Position numbers and translations under genes: made by a program. Below, piece by piece: positions 55,486 to 63,711 of a DNA stretch of 64,000 bases. Location: the NCBI GenBank assembly GCA_004212075.1, contig RXIF01000012.1:1-64000 (forward strand), read 5' to 3'. The DNA comes from Candidatus Methanoliparum thermophilum. Lineage in GTDB: Archaea > Halobacteriota > Methanoliparia > Methanoliparales > Methanoliparaceae. How positions within the stretch are numbered: position 1 is the stretch's first letter; every line of letters starts with the position of its first letter. A model generated the notes under the pieces. It was not told the DNA's origin and ran no database searches. It saw nothing but the letters and a program-made list of their open reading frames with translations.

Positions 55486-55908
55486 TCAGAGATTCGTAAT
55501 CTCTACATATCCTATTTTACCAGTAGCGTCAATCTTCACAAGATCACCCGTCTTAATGAGATTTATATTATCGATCTCTATCATAGGGATCTCCGAAATT
55601 ATCGCTCCTATGGCTACTATTACCTCTGCATTTTTATTGATGATTCCAAGAGGCGCAACACCATTCTTTTTCAGTTGCAATATTATGTACGATCCAACCG
55701 TGCTACCTTTGCCTTTAGGAAAAACCAAGATTTTATCCTTTATACAACATCCTCTTATATCAGAAAATTCATCGATCACAATCCCGGTCTTTGGATCCAC
55801 ACCTCCGAGAAAGGAGATATCTTTCTGTGAAACCAACGCCTCACCCTCACAGCTACCATGGGATATGACCCGTCCAGATCTTTTACATTTTTGACATTTT
55901 TTATCCAT
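55486..55908 (-). CDS. Phosphomevalonate dehydratase small subunit (DUF126, aconitase X swivel)
   Basis: The small subunit pairs with an aconitase X large subunit to dehydrate 5-phosphomevalonate in the archaeal mevalonate pathway. The 140-aa sequence has EGEALVSQKDISFLGGVDPKTG, LVFPKGKGSTVGSYIIL and IVAIGAIISEIPMI, all family hallmarks. An extra N-terminal stretch with CQKC (C5, C8) is unusual. Isopentenyl phosphate kinase at 17.7 kb is a later enzyme of the same pathway; the large subunit is not in the window. A perfect 7-bp hairpin (AGAGATT-CGT-AATCTCT, 55488-55504) covers the last codons. Confidence 0.88.
   Translation of the reverse strand: MDKKCQKCKRSGRVISHGSCEGEALVSQKDISFLGGVDPKTGIVIDEFSDIRGCCIKDKILVFPKGKGSTVGSYIILQLKKNGVAPLGIINKNAEVIVAIGAIISEIPMIEIDNINLIKTGDLVKIDATGKIGYVEITNL
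55488..55504. repeat. Perfect hairpin at the 3' end of the phosphomevalonate dehydratase gene
   Basis: AGAGATT-CGT-AATCTCT has a 7-bp stem and 3-base loop and encodes part of the C-terminal EITNL. It contains GATTCGTAATC, loosely like the dispersed hairpin family, but is not a clear copy. Confidence 0.5.
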
Positions 55909-56314
55909 GCTAAATTCTTTCAGTATATATGCTTTTTTATTATATGAAATCTACGTTTAGGCTAACATTTATAGATGTTCCTTTAGCTGTTTTAGATAAT
56001 ATGCCATGGCAAAGGATATTTGATATAACTCTTACTCTCCTCAAACCTTTTTGTCTTTATCATTAGTTTTATCTTTTTTAATAAAATTAAGAATCCATCT
56101 TTCAAAGAACTTTTTTAAATATGCTTTATATTCTTTGTCTGATTTTAAAAGTATCGGGATTTGCTGAGCTGTCTATGCTGATAAAGTTCTATAATTTTTA
56201 TCATCTTTAAATAAAAAAAATAAGTTGATGGATTTTTGCGTTTTAAACAATCTATCCGTACAACTCTACGATGAATAACTTAGTAGAACGCAAAACTTCA
56301 GCAAATTATCTATT
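55909..56314. other. Gene-poor stretch with nested inverted repeats
   Basis: No intact gene is seen. A minus-strand open frame of about 45 codons (about 56060-56190) lacks a start and is unidentified; it ends in a Lys-rich tail. Outer arms ATTTGCTGA (56159-56167) and TCAGCAAAT (56298-56306), and inner arms TTTTGCGTT (56234-56242) and AACGCAAAA (56287-56295), form nested inverted repeats, possibly a decayed mobile element. Confidence 0.45.
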
Positions 56315-56637
56315 CTATTCTTCTTTTGCTAATTCCATCCAATCCTCTTAAAACGCTCTCTAACCTCTCAAAAGGTATTCCTACTATCATCTCATCATCG
56401 TTTAGCTTAAGAGGTTGTCTGCTTCCCCTGTCAGCTAGACAGAATACGACTTCTCTTGTTAAAGAGCCACGATTGTAGAACAGATCGGTCCCATAAGACC
56501 TTTTGCACTGATTCCTGTCTCGTAAGCTTATGCCTCTATTATTCCCATACCTTCTTTGGCATTACATACTATTACATCTCTAAAAATTCAGGATCTTTTT
56601 CTTTTAAAACTCTCAAAATTGGTGGTAAATTTGCCAT
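56315..56637 (-). pseudogene. Decayed DUF169-like gene
   Basis: On the minus strand, conserved pieces lie in changing frames with stops. The N-terminal piece MANLPPILRVLKEKDPEFLEM ends in TAA. A second piece in another frame reads AYETGISAKGLMGPICSTIV before a stop. The last reads GSRQPLKLNDDEMIVGIPFERLESVLRGL. The GPxC and GSR...DDEM...GIPFERLE patterns resemble the DUF169 family found in many methanogens. At least two frameshifts and two stops make it non-functional. The family call is from memory. Confidence 0.6.
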
Positions 56638-56813
56638 TTTAAATCATCTATAACTTTCTGAAATGATTGCTTAAAAACTTTTTCATTTATCTTTGATATA
56701 GAGTAGATTAAACAAATTTTATTAATTTGATCCTCATTGATCAGATGATCTAATGTAGATTAACCATAAATATTTAATGATAGATATAACAATTATAAAA
56801 TGAGGAGAGAATT

Positions 56814-57995
56814 ATGTTTGAAGAGCCAGTAATAAACATTTGTACAAAGGATGTGGTTACGTTAACCCCTGATACACCAATAACAAAGGCTATCAGTATT
56901 ATGGAAAAGAACAATTTTCATAATTTAGTTATACTTGCAAATGATAATATTTACCTCATCTACCTGCGAGATCTGCTATTCGCATCGAATCCTGAGGTGC
57001 CTGTAGATGAGTATATGTTCAAGCCATACTGTATCCATAAAAATTCCACAATCATCGATGCAATATGTGCCATGATCGATAGCGGACAAAGAGCATTACC
57101 CGTCGTGGATGAGAACGAAAAACTTGTAGGGATAGTTACCGATTATGATATAATGAAGAAAGGCTCCGATTCTCCTATACTTAGAGATATTGAAGTTACT
57201 AAAGTAATGACAAGAGATCCGATATATATTAAGGAGACGGATAGTATTGGTAAAGCAAGAAGTATTATGAGAGAGAACAATATAGATAGATTACCCGTAT
57301 TTGATAAAAAAGGTTGTTTAACTGGTATTGTTACAGATGGTGATATCTTAACCAGAATCTACAAGCCAAAAAAGAAAGCTACTATCGGTGAGGTAAAAGG
57401 AGAAAGGATACCACGAATGGCACATCCAGTCTCTACAATTATGAGTACTCCTGTAATTACAGCAAAGATAGACTCAAATCTTGCAGATGTGGCAGATTTA
57501 ATGCAAAAATACAATATAAGGGGTGTGACAATCGTAAAAGACGATATGTTGAGAGGTATTATCACTGTTAAGGACATAATGAAGTATCTACGAGCGCTTA
57601 AAGAAGAAGCAATGATTGAAGTAGAGATACAAGGTGAGATTGATGAAGAATACCGATTTCTTGCAGAGAGGATCATTGAGACGGAAGTTAGGAAGATTGC
57701 TAGATTTGCGAGAAGATTACATTGGATCAAGATAGTGGTTAATAAAGAGAGGGATAAGGGTGGCATACCCTACTATAAGATCAGTACTTATGTAAAAACA
57801 CCAGATAAGTTGTACGTTGGGCAGGGTGAGCCTGGAGTAGTTAAAAGAGTCGTAAAAGAGAGCGAAGATTCAAAGATAAAGATGTACAAAAAGAGGTGGG
57901 ATCTTATAGATTCACTTAAGAGTTCTTTATTATCCGTTCAAAAACAAATGGAGAGAGATCAGGAGAAACAAATGCAAAAAGAACGGATATATTAA
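56814..57995 (+). CDS. Protein with four CBS domains and a C-terminal alpha/beta domain, possibly HPF-like
   Basis: The 393-aa protein carries four CBS repeats at about residues 8-55, 63-117, 125-183 and 198-255, which usually bind adenine nucleotides. The last 120 residues (starting EVEIQGEIDEEYRFLAERIIE, ending with a Lys/Gln-rich helix) form a beta-alpha-beta-beta-beta-alpha pattern like ribosome hibernation factors (S30AE/HPF). That similarity is inference. A nucleotide-sensing, ribosome-binding role is possible. It has its own start after a gap of over 150 bases and TATA-like sequences upstream. Confidence 0.8.
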   Translation: MFEEPVINICTKDVVTLTPDTPITKAISIMEKNNFHNLVILANDNIYLIYLRDLLFASNPEVPVDEYMFKPYCIHKNSTIIDAICAMIDSGQRALPVVDENEKLVGIVTDYDIMKKGSDSPILRDIEVTKVMTRDPIYIKETDSIGKARSIMRENNIDRLPVFDKKGCLTGIVTDGDILTRIYKPKKKATIGEVKGERIPRMAHPVSTIMSTPVITAKIDSNLADVADLMQKYNIRGVTIVKDDMLRGIITVKDIMKYLRALKEEAMIEVEIQGEIDEEYRFLAERIIETEVRKIARFARRLHWIKIVVNKERDKGGIPYYKISTYVKTPDKLYVGQGEPGVVKRVVKESEDSKIKMYKKRWDLIDSLKSSLLSVQKQMERDQEKQMQKERIY

Positions 57996-58043
57996 CAAAT
58001 TAGTCGTAAACCTTTTTAATATTGAGAAAAGAAGAAATAGAAA

Positions 58044-59108
58044 ATGACTAAGATGAAACTTGGATTATGGCAGAAGTATCTTAGTCTATGGGTTCTTCTA
58101 TGCATAGCTGTAGGAACTACTTTAGGTAGAATGTTTCCACAGATATCCGATATTCTGGCTGCAATAGAAATAGCACATGTCTCAATACCAATAGCGATAT
58201 GCCTGTTTTTCATGATCTACCCGATAATGGTTCAGATAAGTTTTGGAGAGGTAAAAAATGCTCTGAGGTCTCCGAGACCCATAGCAGCAACCCTTGTGAT
58301 GAACTGGGCTGTAAAACCATTCACAATGGCATTTTTTTCATGGCTGTTCATAAACGTGATATTCTTGAGATTTATGTCTGCAACAAGCACCGAGACCCTG
58401 CAGGGGGTAATACCGCTAACGCAACAGTATAATGCAGGTCTTATATTATTAGGGGTGGCACCATGTACGGCAATGGTGCTGGTCTGGAGCTATCTGGCTA
58501 AAGGAAACATGGGCCACACCTTTGTCATGACAGCGATAAATACCATAATGATGGTTATATTGTATGCCCCACTTGCAACCCTGCTTCTTGGAATATCTGG
58601 CATAATCATACCATGGGAGACTATTGCTCTGACAGTTATTGTTTACATATGTGCTCCGCTGGCTGCAGGCTGGTTTACAAGGTGGTACGCTCTGAAAGCA
58701 AAAGGAAGGGTATGGTTTGAAGAGCGTCTGGTACCTTCACTGAGCAGAACCTCAATAATAGCTCTGCTGATAACTCTTGTCGTACTCTTTGCTTACCAAG
58801 GCAATGCTATAATAGAGCTGCCAGCCATCATAGGAATGCTCGCTGTTCCAATATTCATAAACATTGTAGTCATATTCTCTATAGCTTACATTCTATCAAA
58901 AGCTATAGGGCTTGGCTATGAAGATGCAGCTCCAACCGCCATAATAGCGGGCAGTAACCACTTTGAAGTTGCAATAGCAACAGCAACAACGCTCTTTGGT
59001 CTTAATTCTGGGGCGTCTCTATCTACTGTAGTTGGAGTGTTAACTGAAGTACCCATAATGCTATTTCTTGTGTGGCTATGCAAAAAAACAAAGAGCTTTT
59101 TCAGATAG
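58044..59108 (+). CDS. acr3: Arsenite efflux transporter (ACR3/ArsB-type)
   Basis: The 354-aa protein has about ten membrane helices and the ACR3 features: NWAVKPFTMAFFSWLF, GVAPCTAMVLVWSYLAKG with the essential Cys, and GLGYEDAAPTAIIAGSNHFEVAIA near the C-terminus. It exports arsenite. No arsR or arsC lies beside it. Codons are richer in G and C (GCC, CTG, GGC) than in neighbours, which suggests horizontal gain. Confidence 0.93.
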   Translation: MTKMKLGLWQKYLSLWVLLCIAVGTTLGRMFPQISDILAAIEIAHVSIPIAICLFFMIYPIMVQISFGEVKNALRSPRPIAATLVMNWAVKPFTMAFFSWLFINVIFLRFMSATSTETLQGVIPLTQQYNAGLILLGVAPCTAMVLVWSYLAKGNMGHTFVMTAINTIMMVILYAPLATLLLGISGIIIPWETIALTVIVYICAPLAAGWFTRWYALKAKGRVWFEERLVPSLSRTSIIALLITLVVLFAYQGNAIIELPAIIGMLAVPIFINIVVIFSIAYILSKAIGLGYEDAAPTAIIAGSNHFEVAIATATTLFGLNSGASLSTVVGVLTEVPIMLFLVWLCKKTKSFFR

Positions 59109-59316
59109 GTTCTTTCTGGATGCGTCTAAAGAATTAACCGCTAAAGAGTGTGCTATTTGTAAAAATCAGCATCAACAACTTCGTCTACCGCGTTAGTATA
59201 TATAGTTTCAAATCCATTTGACACTTTCTAAAAATCTATCGATCGAACGAAATTATTGATAAAATAGGCAAACGTTTTTTAATAACTTATTCATAAATAC
59301 ATGAAAAAGTGATACC

Positions 59317-60207
59317 ATGACCGATAAAGATAACAAGACTGAAACATCATCATCTATAGATCCAGAACTTTTAATAACACAGATGCGGAGAATAAAAGAG
59401 CATCCCTGCTATGATGAGAAAGCATGCCATCTGTATGGGAGAATGCATCTTCCAGTCGCTCCAAAGTGTAACATGCAATGTAACTACTGCATAAGAGATT
59501 TTGATTGTGTAAACGAGAGCCGCCCTGGTGTTTGTAGTAAATTGATAACACCAAAAATGGCGGTAGAATACGTTAGAGACGCTATAAAAAAGTTTCCATA
59601 TATAAAGGTTATCGGAATTGCAGGACCAGGCGAGCCATTGTACAATAATGAAACTTTTGAGACTCTTAAATTAATAAAAGAGAATTTTCCACATTTGCTT
59701 AAATGTTTAAGTAGCAATGGATTGTTGCTTCCTGAAAAAGTAGATTTATTAAATGAGTTAGATGTTGGAAACATTACAGTTACTATCAATGCCGTCGATC
59801 CAAAGATCGGAGCTAAGATATACTCTTTTATAAATTATCATGATGAGATTTTTACAGGAGAAGAGGGGGCTAAAATACTGCTTGATAATCAATTGGAAGG
59901 GATTAAAAAAGCAATCGAACTTAAGATGATCATTAAAGTAAATACCGTATATATACCTGGAATAAACGACGACCATATCATAGATATAGCAAAGAAAGCA
60001 AGAGAGCTGGGTGTGTATCTTCAGAACATAATCCCTCTGATTCCACAGTATAAGTTTGCAAATTTAAGATCCCCAACAGTTAAAGAAATAAGGAAAAAAC
60101 AAGCCGAATTAGATGGTATTATCAAACAAATGAAGCATTGCAGACAATGTAGAGCGGATGCAATCGGTAAATTGGGGTGTGATGTGCAGGAACAGGTTTA
60201 TGAGTAA
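59317..60207 (+). CDS. nifB: NifB, short-form radical SAM protein
   Basis: NifB makes the 8Fe-9S-C precursor (NifB-co) of nitrogenase cofactors. The 296-aa protein is the short archaeal form without a NifX domain. Radical SAM cysteines are C51, C55 and C58 (CNMQCNYC). Ligands for the other clusters are in HPCYDEKACH (C31, C37), CVNESRPGVC and the C-terminal CRQC. It starts with ATG after AAAAGTGA. No nifHDK genes lie in the window, so either they are elsewhere or NifB has another role, as has been discussed for methanogens. Confidence 0.94.
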   Translation: MTDKDNKTETSSSIDPELLITQMRRIKEHPCYDEKACHLYGRMHLPVAPKCNMQCNYCIRDFDCVNESRPGVCSKLITPKMAVEYVRDAIKKFPYIKVIGIAGPGEPLYNNETFETLKLIKENFPHLLKCLSSNGLLLPEKVDLLNELDVGNITVTINAVDPKIGAKIYSFINYHDEIFTGEEGAKILLDNQLEGIKKAIELKMIIKVNTVYIPGINDDHIIDIAKKARELGVYLQNIIPLIPQYKFANLRSPTVKEIRKKQAELDGIIKQMKHCRQCRADAIGKLGCDVQEQVYE

Positions 60208-60214
60208 TATTCAT

Positions 60215-61366
60215 CTATAATTTTCCGATGATATTGTTGGCGATAACCATTCTTTGAACTTCGCTGGTACCTTCGTAAATCTCCGTGATCTTTGCATCTC
60301 TATAAACCCGTTCTACATCGTACTCCGCCATATATCCGTAACCACCATGCATCTGCATCGCTTCATCAGCTACTTCTACCGCTACACGGGATGCAAAACG
60401 TTTTGCCATAGCGGTAAACACCGGATCTGGTTTATCATAATCGGCTTTCCATGCTGCCCGATACACAAGCAATTTAGCGGCATCTATCTTTGCTGCCATA
60501 TCGGCTACTCTGAATTGTAATGCCTGGAACGATCCTATCGGAACTCCAAACTGTTTTCTCTCTCTTATGTATGATAAAGTCTTATCAAAAGCACATTCAG
60601 CAATTCCAAGTGCTTGAGCAGCTATTTCAATCCTACTCTCGTTGAAAAAGTTCATTGCCTGATAGAAACCTTTGTTTTTTTCTCCAAGAAGATTCTCTTC
60701 TGGTACTTCTACATCGCTGAACGCTATTTCGCAGGTACTGGAAGAACGAATACCAAATTTCAATCCTACGTCTGTAATAGATACACCATTCCTATTTTGG
60801 AGATCGTCTATTATAATCATGCTTTGGCCTCTGTGTTTTGCTCCCTCTTGTGTTTGAGCCAGAGTTGTGCCAAAATATGCAAGTTCTCCGTTAGTAATAA
60901 ACGTTTTAGTCCCATTAATAACCAAATTTCCATTTTTTAAAACAGCGGTAGTGTCTGATGTTGCAATATCACTACCATGATTTGGTTCGGTGAACATCCC
61001 TGAAGATATCCATTCTCCACTGGTTACTTTTGGTAGATACTTATTTTTTTGTTCTTCATTACCATATAACAGAATAAGCTCGCTAGCAAATTTAGGTAAG
61101 AATGTTGCAGTGCCTAATGTAGAATCTACCCTGCAAAGCGTCTCCACGATTAAAGCATTTTCAAACCAGCCTAAACCTTGCCCGCCATATTCCTCTGGAA
61201 AGTGTACGCATATAAATCCGTTATCTGCTGCCTTTTTAAATAATTCTACCGGTTTTTTATGTTGTTGATCACATTCTCTTGCATAATCGATATCGAATTC
61301 TTTTTCTGCAAACTCCCGTACTGCATTAACTATATCTTGTTGTTCTTCTGTTAATTTAAACTCCAT
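60215..61366 (-). CDS. Acyl-CoA dehydrogenase
   Basis: This is a FAD enzyme that oxidises acyl-CoA to enoyl-CoA. The 383-aa protein shows the usual N-terminal helical domain, FTEPNHGSDIATSDTTAVL in the beta domain, IRSSSTCEIAFSDVEVP, and the C-terminal EIYEGTSEVQRM with catalytic Glu365. The length and motifs are typical of short/medium-chain members. GGTGTCAT precedes the ATG. Partners such as ETF are not in the window. With the acyl-CoA synthetase at 50 kb it suggests use or production of fatty acyl-CoA. Confidence 0.95.
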   Translation of the reverse strand: MEFKLTEEQQDIVNAVREFAEKEFDIDYARECDQQHKKPVELFKKAADNGFICVHFPEEYGGQGLGWFENALIVETLCRVDSTLGTATFLPKFASELILLYGNEEQKNKYLPKVTSGEWISSGMFTEPNHGSDIATSDTTAVLKNGNLVINGTKTFITNGELAYFGTTLAQTQEGAKHRGQSMIIIDDLQNRNGVSITDVGLKFGIRSSSTCEIAFSDVEVPEENLLGEKNKGFYQAMNFFNESRIEIAAQALGIAECAFDKTLSYIRERKQFGVPIGSFQALQFRVADMAAKIDAAKLLVYRAAWKADYDKPDPVFTAMAKRFASRVAVEVADEAMQMHGGYGYMAEYDVERVYRDAKITEIYEGTSEVQRMVIANNIIGKL

Positions 61367-61696
61367 TTTTATGACACCTTTACTATTAGTTAATCGATGT
61401 ATTTAGTTTATTTAAAGTTTATGAAACTTCTTAATTCACTTTTTTTATTCATTAATAAATATTAGGCAAATTATAAAAATCTATTTTTAAGCATCTTTAT
61501 AAACCCGTTTTATAGATATTGATTTAAGTTAAACATCGATTAATTATATAATTTATACATTGTGTTATGTTTTTATAGAGAAAAGTAAAGTTTAATATAA
61601 GATTCTATTATAAATATCAAACAAATACCGACAGAAGTTTTAAATATCGATTCTTCTTTATGTTGTGTTTAGAAGATACGATTATTTTTATAAGAT
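61367..61696. other. Divergent intergenic region: acyl-CoA dehydrogenase and tRNA-Lys promoters
   Basis: No gene is seen. TATA-like CTTTAAATAA on the minus strand (about 61407-61416) serves the dehydrogenase; TTTAAATAT at 61639-61647 on the plus strand fits tRNA-Lys. Two inverted 11-base sites (61390-61400 and 61533-61543) may bind a regulator. Confidence 0.45.
61390..61543. promoter_or_regulatory. Paired inverted 11-bp sites upstream of acyl-CoA dehydrogenase
   Basis: TTAATCGATGT (61390-61400) and its exact inverse ACATCGATTAA (61533-61543) lie upstream of the minus-strand dehydrogenase gene. The first falls between the TATA-like element and the start codon, where a repressor could block initiation. 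Confidence 0.35.
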
Positions 61697-61770
61697 GGGC
61701 CGGTAGCTTAGCTAGGTAGAGCGACAGACTCTTAATCTGTAGGTCGAGGGTTCGAATCCCTCTCGGCCCG
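61697..61770 (+). tRNA. tRNA-Lys (anticodon CTT)
   Basis: The acceptor GGGCCGG pairs with TCGGCCC (one G-U), anticodon stem ACAGA/TCTGT encloses CTCTTAA (anticodon CTT), T-stem GAGGG/CCCTC with loop TTCGAAT, discriminator G. No CCA is encoded. A TATA-like element is about 50 bases upstream and a T-run follows. Confidence 0.96.
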
Positions 61771-61880
61771 TATCTTTTTTACCTGTACAATGTTGAATAT
61801 ATTTTTTGAACCCTGAATGAAGGATATACCTACAATATTTAAATTATTCAACAATAAATTAATAAAACTAAAATTAATTA

Positions 61881-61898
61881 TTATAATATATATTATAA
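61881..61898. repeat. Perfect 18-bp palindrome upstream of the MgtE-like gene
   Basis: TTATAATATATATTATAA is exactly self-complementary. It lies about 140 bases upstream of the transporter gene. Being composed only of A and T it may be chance, but it could bind a regulator. Confidence 0.3.
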
Positions 61899-62034
61899 CT
61901 ATAAAACCTTTTTATATATCCAAGAATATATAGATGATAAACTTTAAATATAAAATTTAAAAATAGTTTTGTTCTTAAAAAGGAGCGAATAGACACAAAG
62001 ATGAGAAAGAAACCTCCAGATACCGTGGGTATGA

Positions 62035-63327
62035 ATGATGTATCTAAAAAAGATATCTGTATCTATTGCAATATTATACGATGTAAAAGTAGCCACGGCT
62101 ATAAAAGAGAACATAAGAAAATCATCTAAAATAATAAAAGAAGGCTTTTTTGCTCTGATTATTGCTATTTTAATAGAACTTTTTGCAGGTGTTTTTCTCG
62201 GCGGTATCAAAGATCTTTTTTTTACTCTTCCTGGACTGATGGTTATAATTCCTGCTACAAGAGCCTCATGTGGAAACATATTCTCCTCTATTGGATCTAG
62301 AATCTCTACAAGGATGCATACCGGTGAGATAAATCTGGTAGAATTCAAGAATATATATAAAGACCCGATAATTAAAAAAAATAGGATCGTTTCAATCATA
62401 CAGACATTAAATATATCTTTTTTAATAGCATTGATTGGATATATCATCGGTAAAGTCTTCAAATTTAAAATGATGCCTTTTCAGGATTTGATAATGATAT
62501 CTATGACTACAGGAATCCTAGCAAATATTATATTAAGGCATTACACAGTATTCATAGCATCTAAGAGTTTTGAAAGAGGATGGGATCCTGATAACATCAG
62601 TACTCCTTTAATCGCGGCATTCGGTGATCTCGTTACGATACCGATACTTTTTTTTGCATCAATCTTCTGCTCTTTCATAAAAGGATACAATACAGCATAC
62701 GTAATCTTACTACTTGTTTTTATATCAGCCAGTGTCTTATCGTTAATATATGGATTAACCAAGAAAAATTTGGCAGATACTATTATTCAGTCGCTCCCTG
62801 TATTGATGATCTGTATCATTATCACAATAGTGAGTGGTATCGTCTTGGAATACAATATTAATATGATAACAGTAGTTTATCTTGTTATACTGATAGCAGT
62901 ACCATCTTTTTCTACATGGGGTGGCAATTTAGGAGGAGTTTTTGCATCAAGGATGATATCATCACTTTATACAGGAATGACTATAAAATTTAGATTTTTA
63001 CCAAGTTTTGATGCAGTTAAAGGATTTTTTCCGTATATCTTTTTATCTATATGTATATCTCTTGTATTGTCTATAATATTGCATATCATCTCTTTTATTT
63101 TTGGTATATCCAGTCCAGGATTCTCTAATCTCTTTTATATCTGTGTTATAACGGGAATGATCATAAGTTTAATCTCGCTCTTGATCTCGTATCTGCTAAT
63201 CTATTTATCTTGGCAATTTGGATTAGATCCCGATAACATAGTCATCCCGCTCATTGCAAGTATAATGGATGTTATTGGAACGACCTGTCTGATTATATCA
63301 TCGAACATAATATATTTAATAGGATAA
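62035..63327 (+). CDS. Duplicated MgtE/SLC41-type divalent cation transporter
   Basis: The 430-aa membrane protein holds two tandem MgtE-type membrane domains, like eukaryotic SLC41, and no cytosolic N/CBS sensor. Repeat one has LPGLMVIIPATRASCGNIFSS and GWDPDNISTPLIAAFGDLVTIP; repeat two has VPSFSTWGGNLGGVFASR and GLDPDNIVIPLIASIMDVIGT. The DPDN...D pattern in each corresponds to the Mg-binding Asp of MgtE. It probably carries magnesium or another divalent cation. The start at ATG 62035 lacks a Shine-Dalgarno; stops upstream in frame rule out a longer form. Confidence 0.85.
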   Translation: MMYLKKISVSIAILYDVKVATAIKENIRKSSKIIKEGFFALIIAILIELFAGVFLGGIKDLFFTLPGLMVIIPATRASCGNIFSSIGSRISTRMHTGEINLVEFKNIYKDPIIKKNRIVSIIQTLNISFLIALIGYIIGKVFKFKMMPFQDLIMISMTTGILANIILRHYTVFIASKSFERGWDPDNISTPLIAAFGDLVTIPILFFASIFCSFIKGYNTAYVILLLVFISASVLSLIYGLTKKNLADTIIQSLPVLMICIIITIVSGIVLEYNINMITVVYLVILIAVPSFSTWGGNLGGVFASRMISSLYTGMTIKFRFLPSFDAVKGFFPYIFLSICISLVLSIILHIISFIFGISSPGFSNLFYICVITGMIISLISLLISYLLIYLSWQFGLDPDNIVIPLIASIMDVIGTTCLIISSNIIYLIG

Positions 63328-63350
63328 AAATAGGTACTTTACTATTAAGA

Positions 63351-63462
63351 TGCCGGGGGCGGGATTCGAGCCCGCGACCTTCAGATTGCCCAGGCGTCTT
63401 TTTAATCATTTATCAGATTCACCCTATGAGTCTGACGCCCTAACCAGCTAGGCCACCCCGGC
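63351..63462 (-). tRNA. tRNA-Met, elongator (anticodon CAT) with a 38-nt intron
   Basis: Exon 1 is 63462-63425, intron 63424-63387, exon 2 63386-63351. The mature 74-nt tRNA has acceptor GCCGGGG/CCCCGGC, anticodon stem TCAGA/TCTGA, loop CTCATAA (anticodon CAT), T-stem GCGGG/CCCGC and discriminator A. The intron interrupts after position 37, the usual archaeal site for splicing endonuclease. The G1-C72 pair and lack of initiator features point to elongator tRNA. Its anticodon region and first intron bases match the guide of the C/D sRNA at 52411-52478. Confidence 0.95.
63387..63424 (-). other. Intron of tRNA-Met
   Basis: The 38-nt intron begins GGGTGAATCTG and lies after anticodon-loop position 37. 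Its first four bases (GGGT) form part of the predicted pairing with the sRNA guide, so methylation by that guide would have to precede splicing. Confidence 0.85.
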
Positions 63463-63711
63463 ATTAAAACATCGTCTATTATTAATACTTTATCTTTGTA
63501 ACAAGGTAAATAACAAAGATCTTCTGTTTATATATAATCTTTTTGTTTATTGCTATGGGAAGTTTTGATATAAAAACCTCGCCATTTAAAGCCATTAGTT
63601 TACACACTCCGTACTTCGACATTATTCTTAAGTATATCTTGATAATATATTTTAATAATAAATTAGATGATAAAATATAACAGAATAGATTGAGAATGGA
63701 GAGATTTACTT

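Noticed and set aside
55486-55908. First reading as exosome subunit Csl4 because of the N-terminal CxxC and nearby exosome genes
   Set aside because: The body of the protein matches the DUF126 aconitase X swivel domain (SFLGGVDPKTG, GSTVGSYIIL); there is no S1 domain.
56456-56653. 65-codon plus-strand open frame in the 56 kb gap
   Set aside because: It is antisense to the DUF169 remnant and has no family-like features.
55909-56813. Large structured RNA (RNase P RNA or SRP RNA) in the 900-bp gap
   Set aside because: No conserved RNase P or 7S motifs and no GC-rich helices; the sequence is explained by a pseudogene and AT-rich spacer.
59163-59236. Minus-strand fragment ending TNAVDEVVDADFYK downstream of acr3
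   Set aside because: Only about 23 codons, no start or Shine-Dalgarno and no recognisable family; possibly a gene relic.
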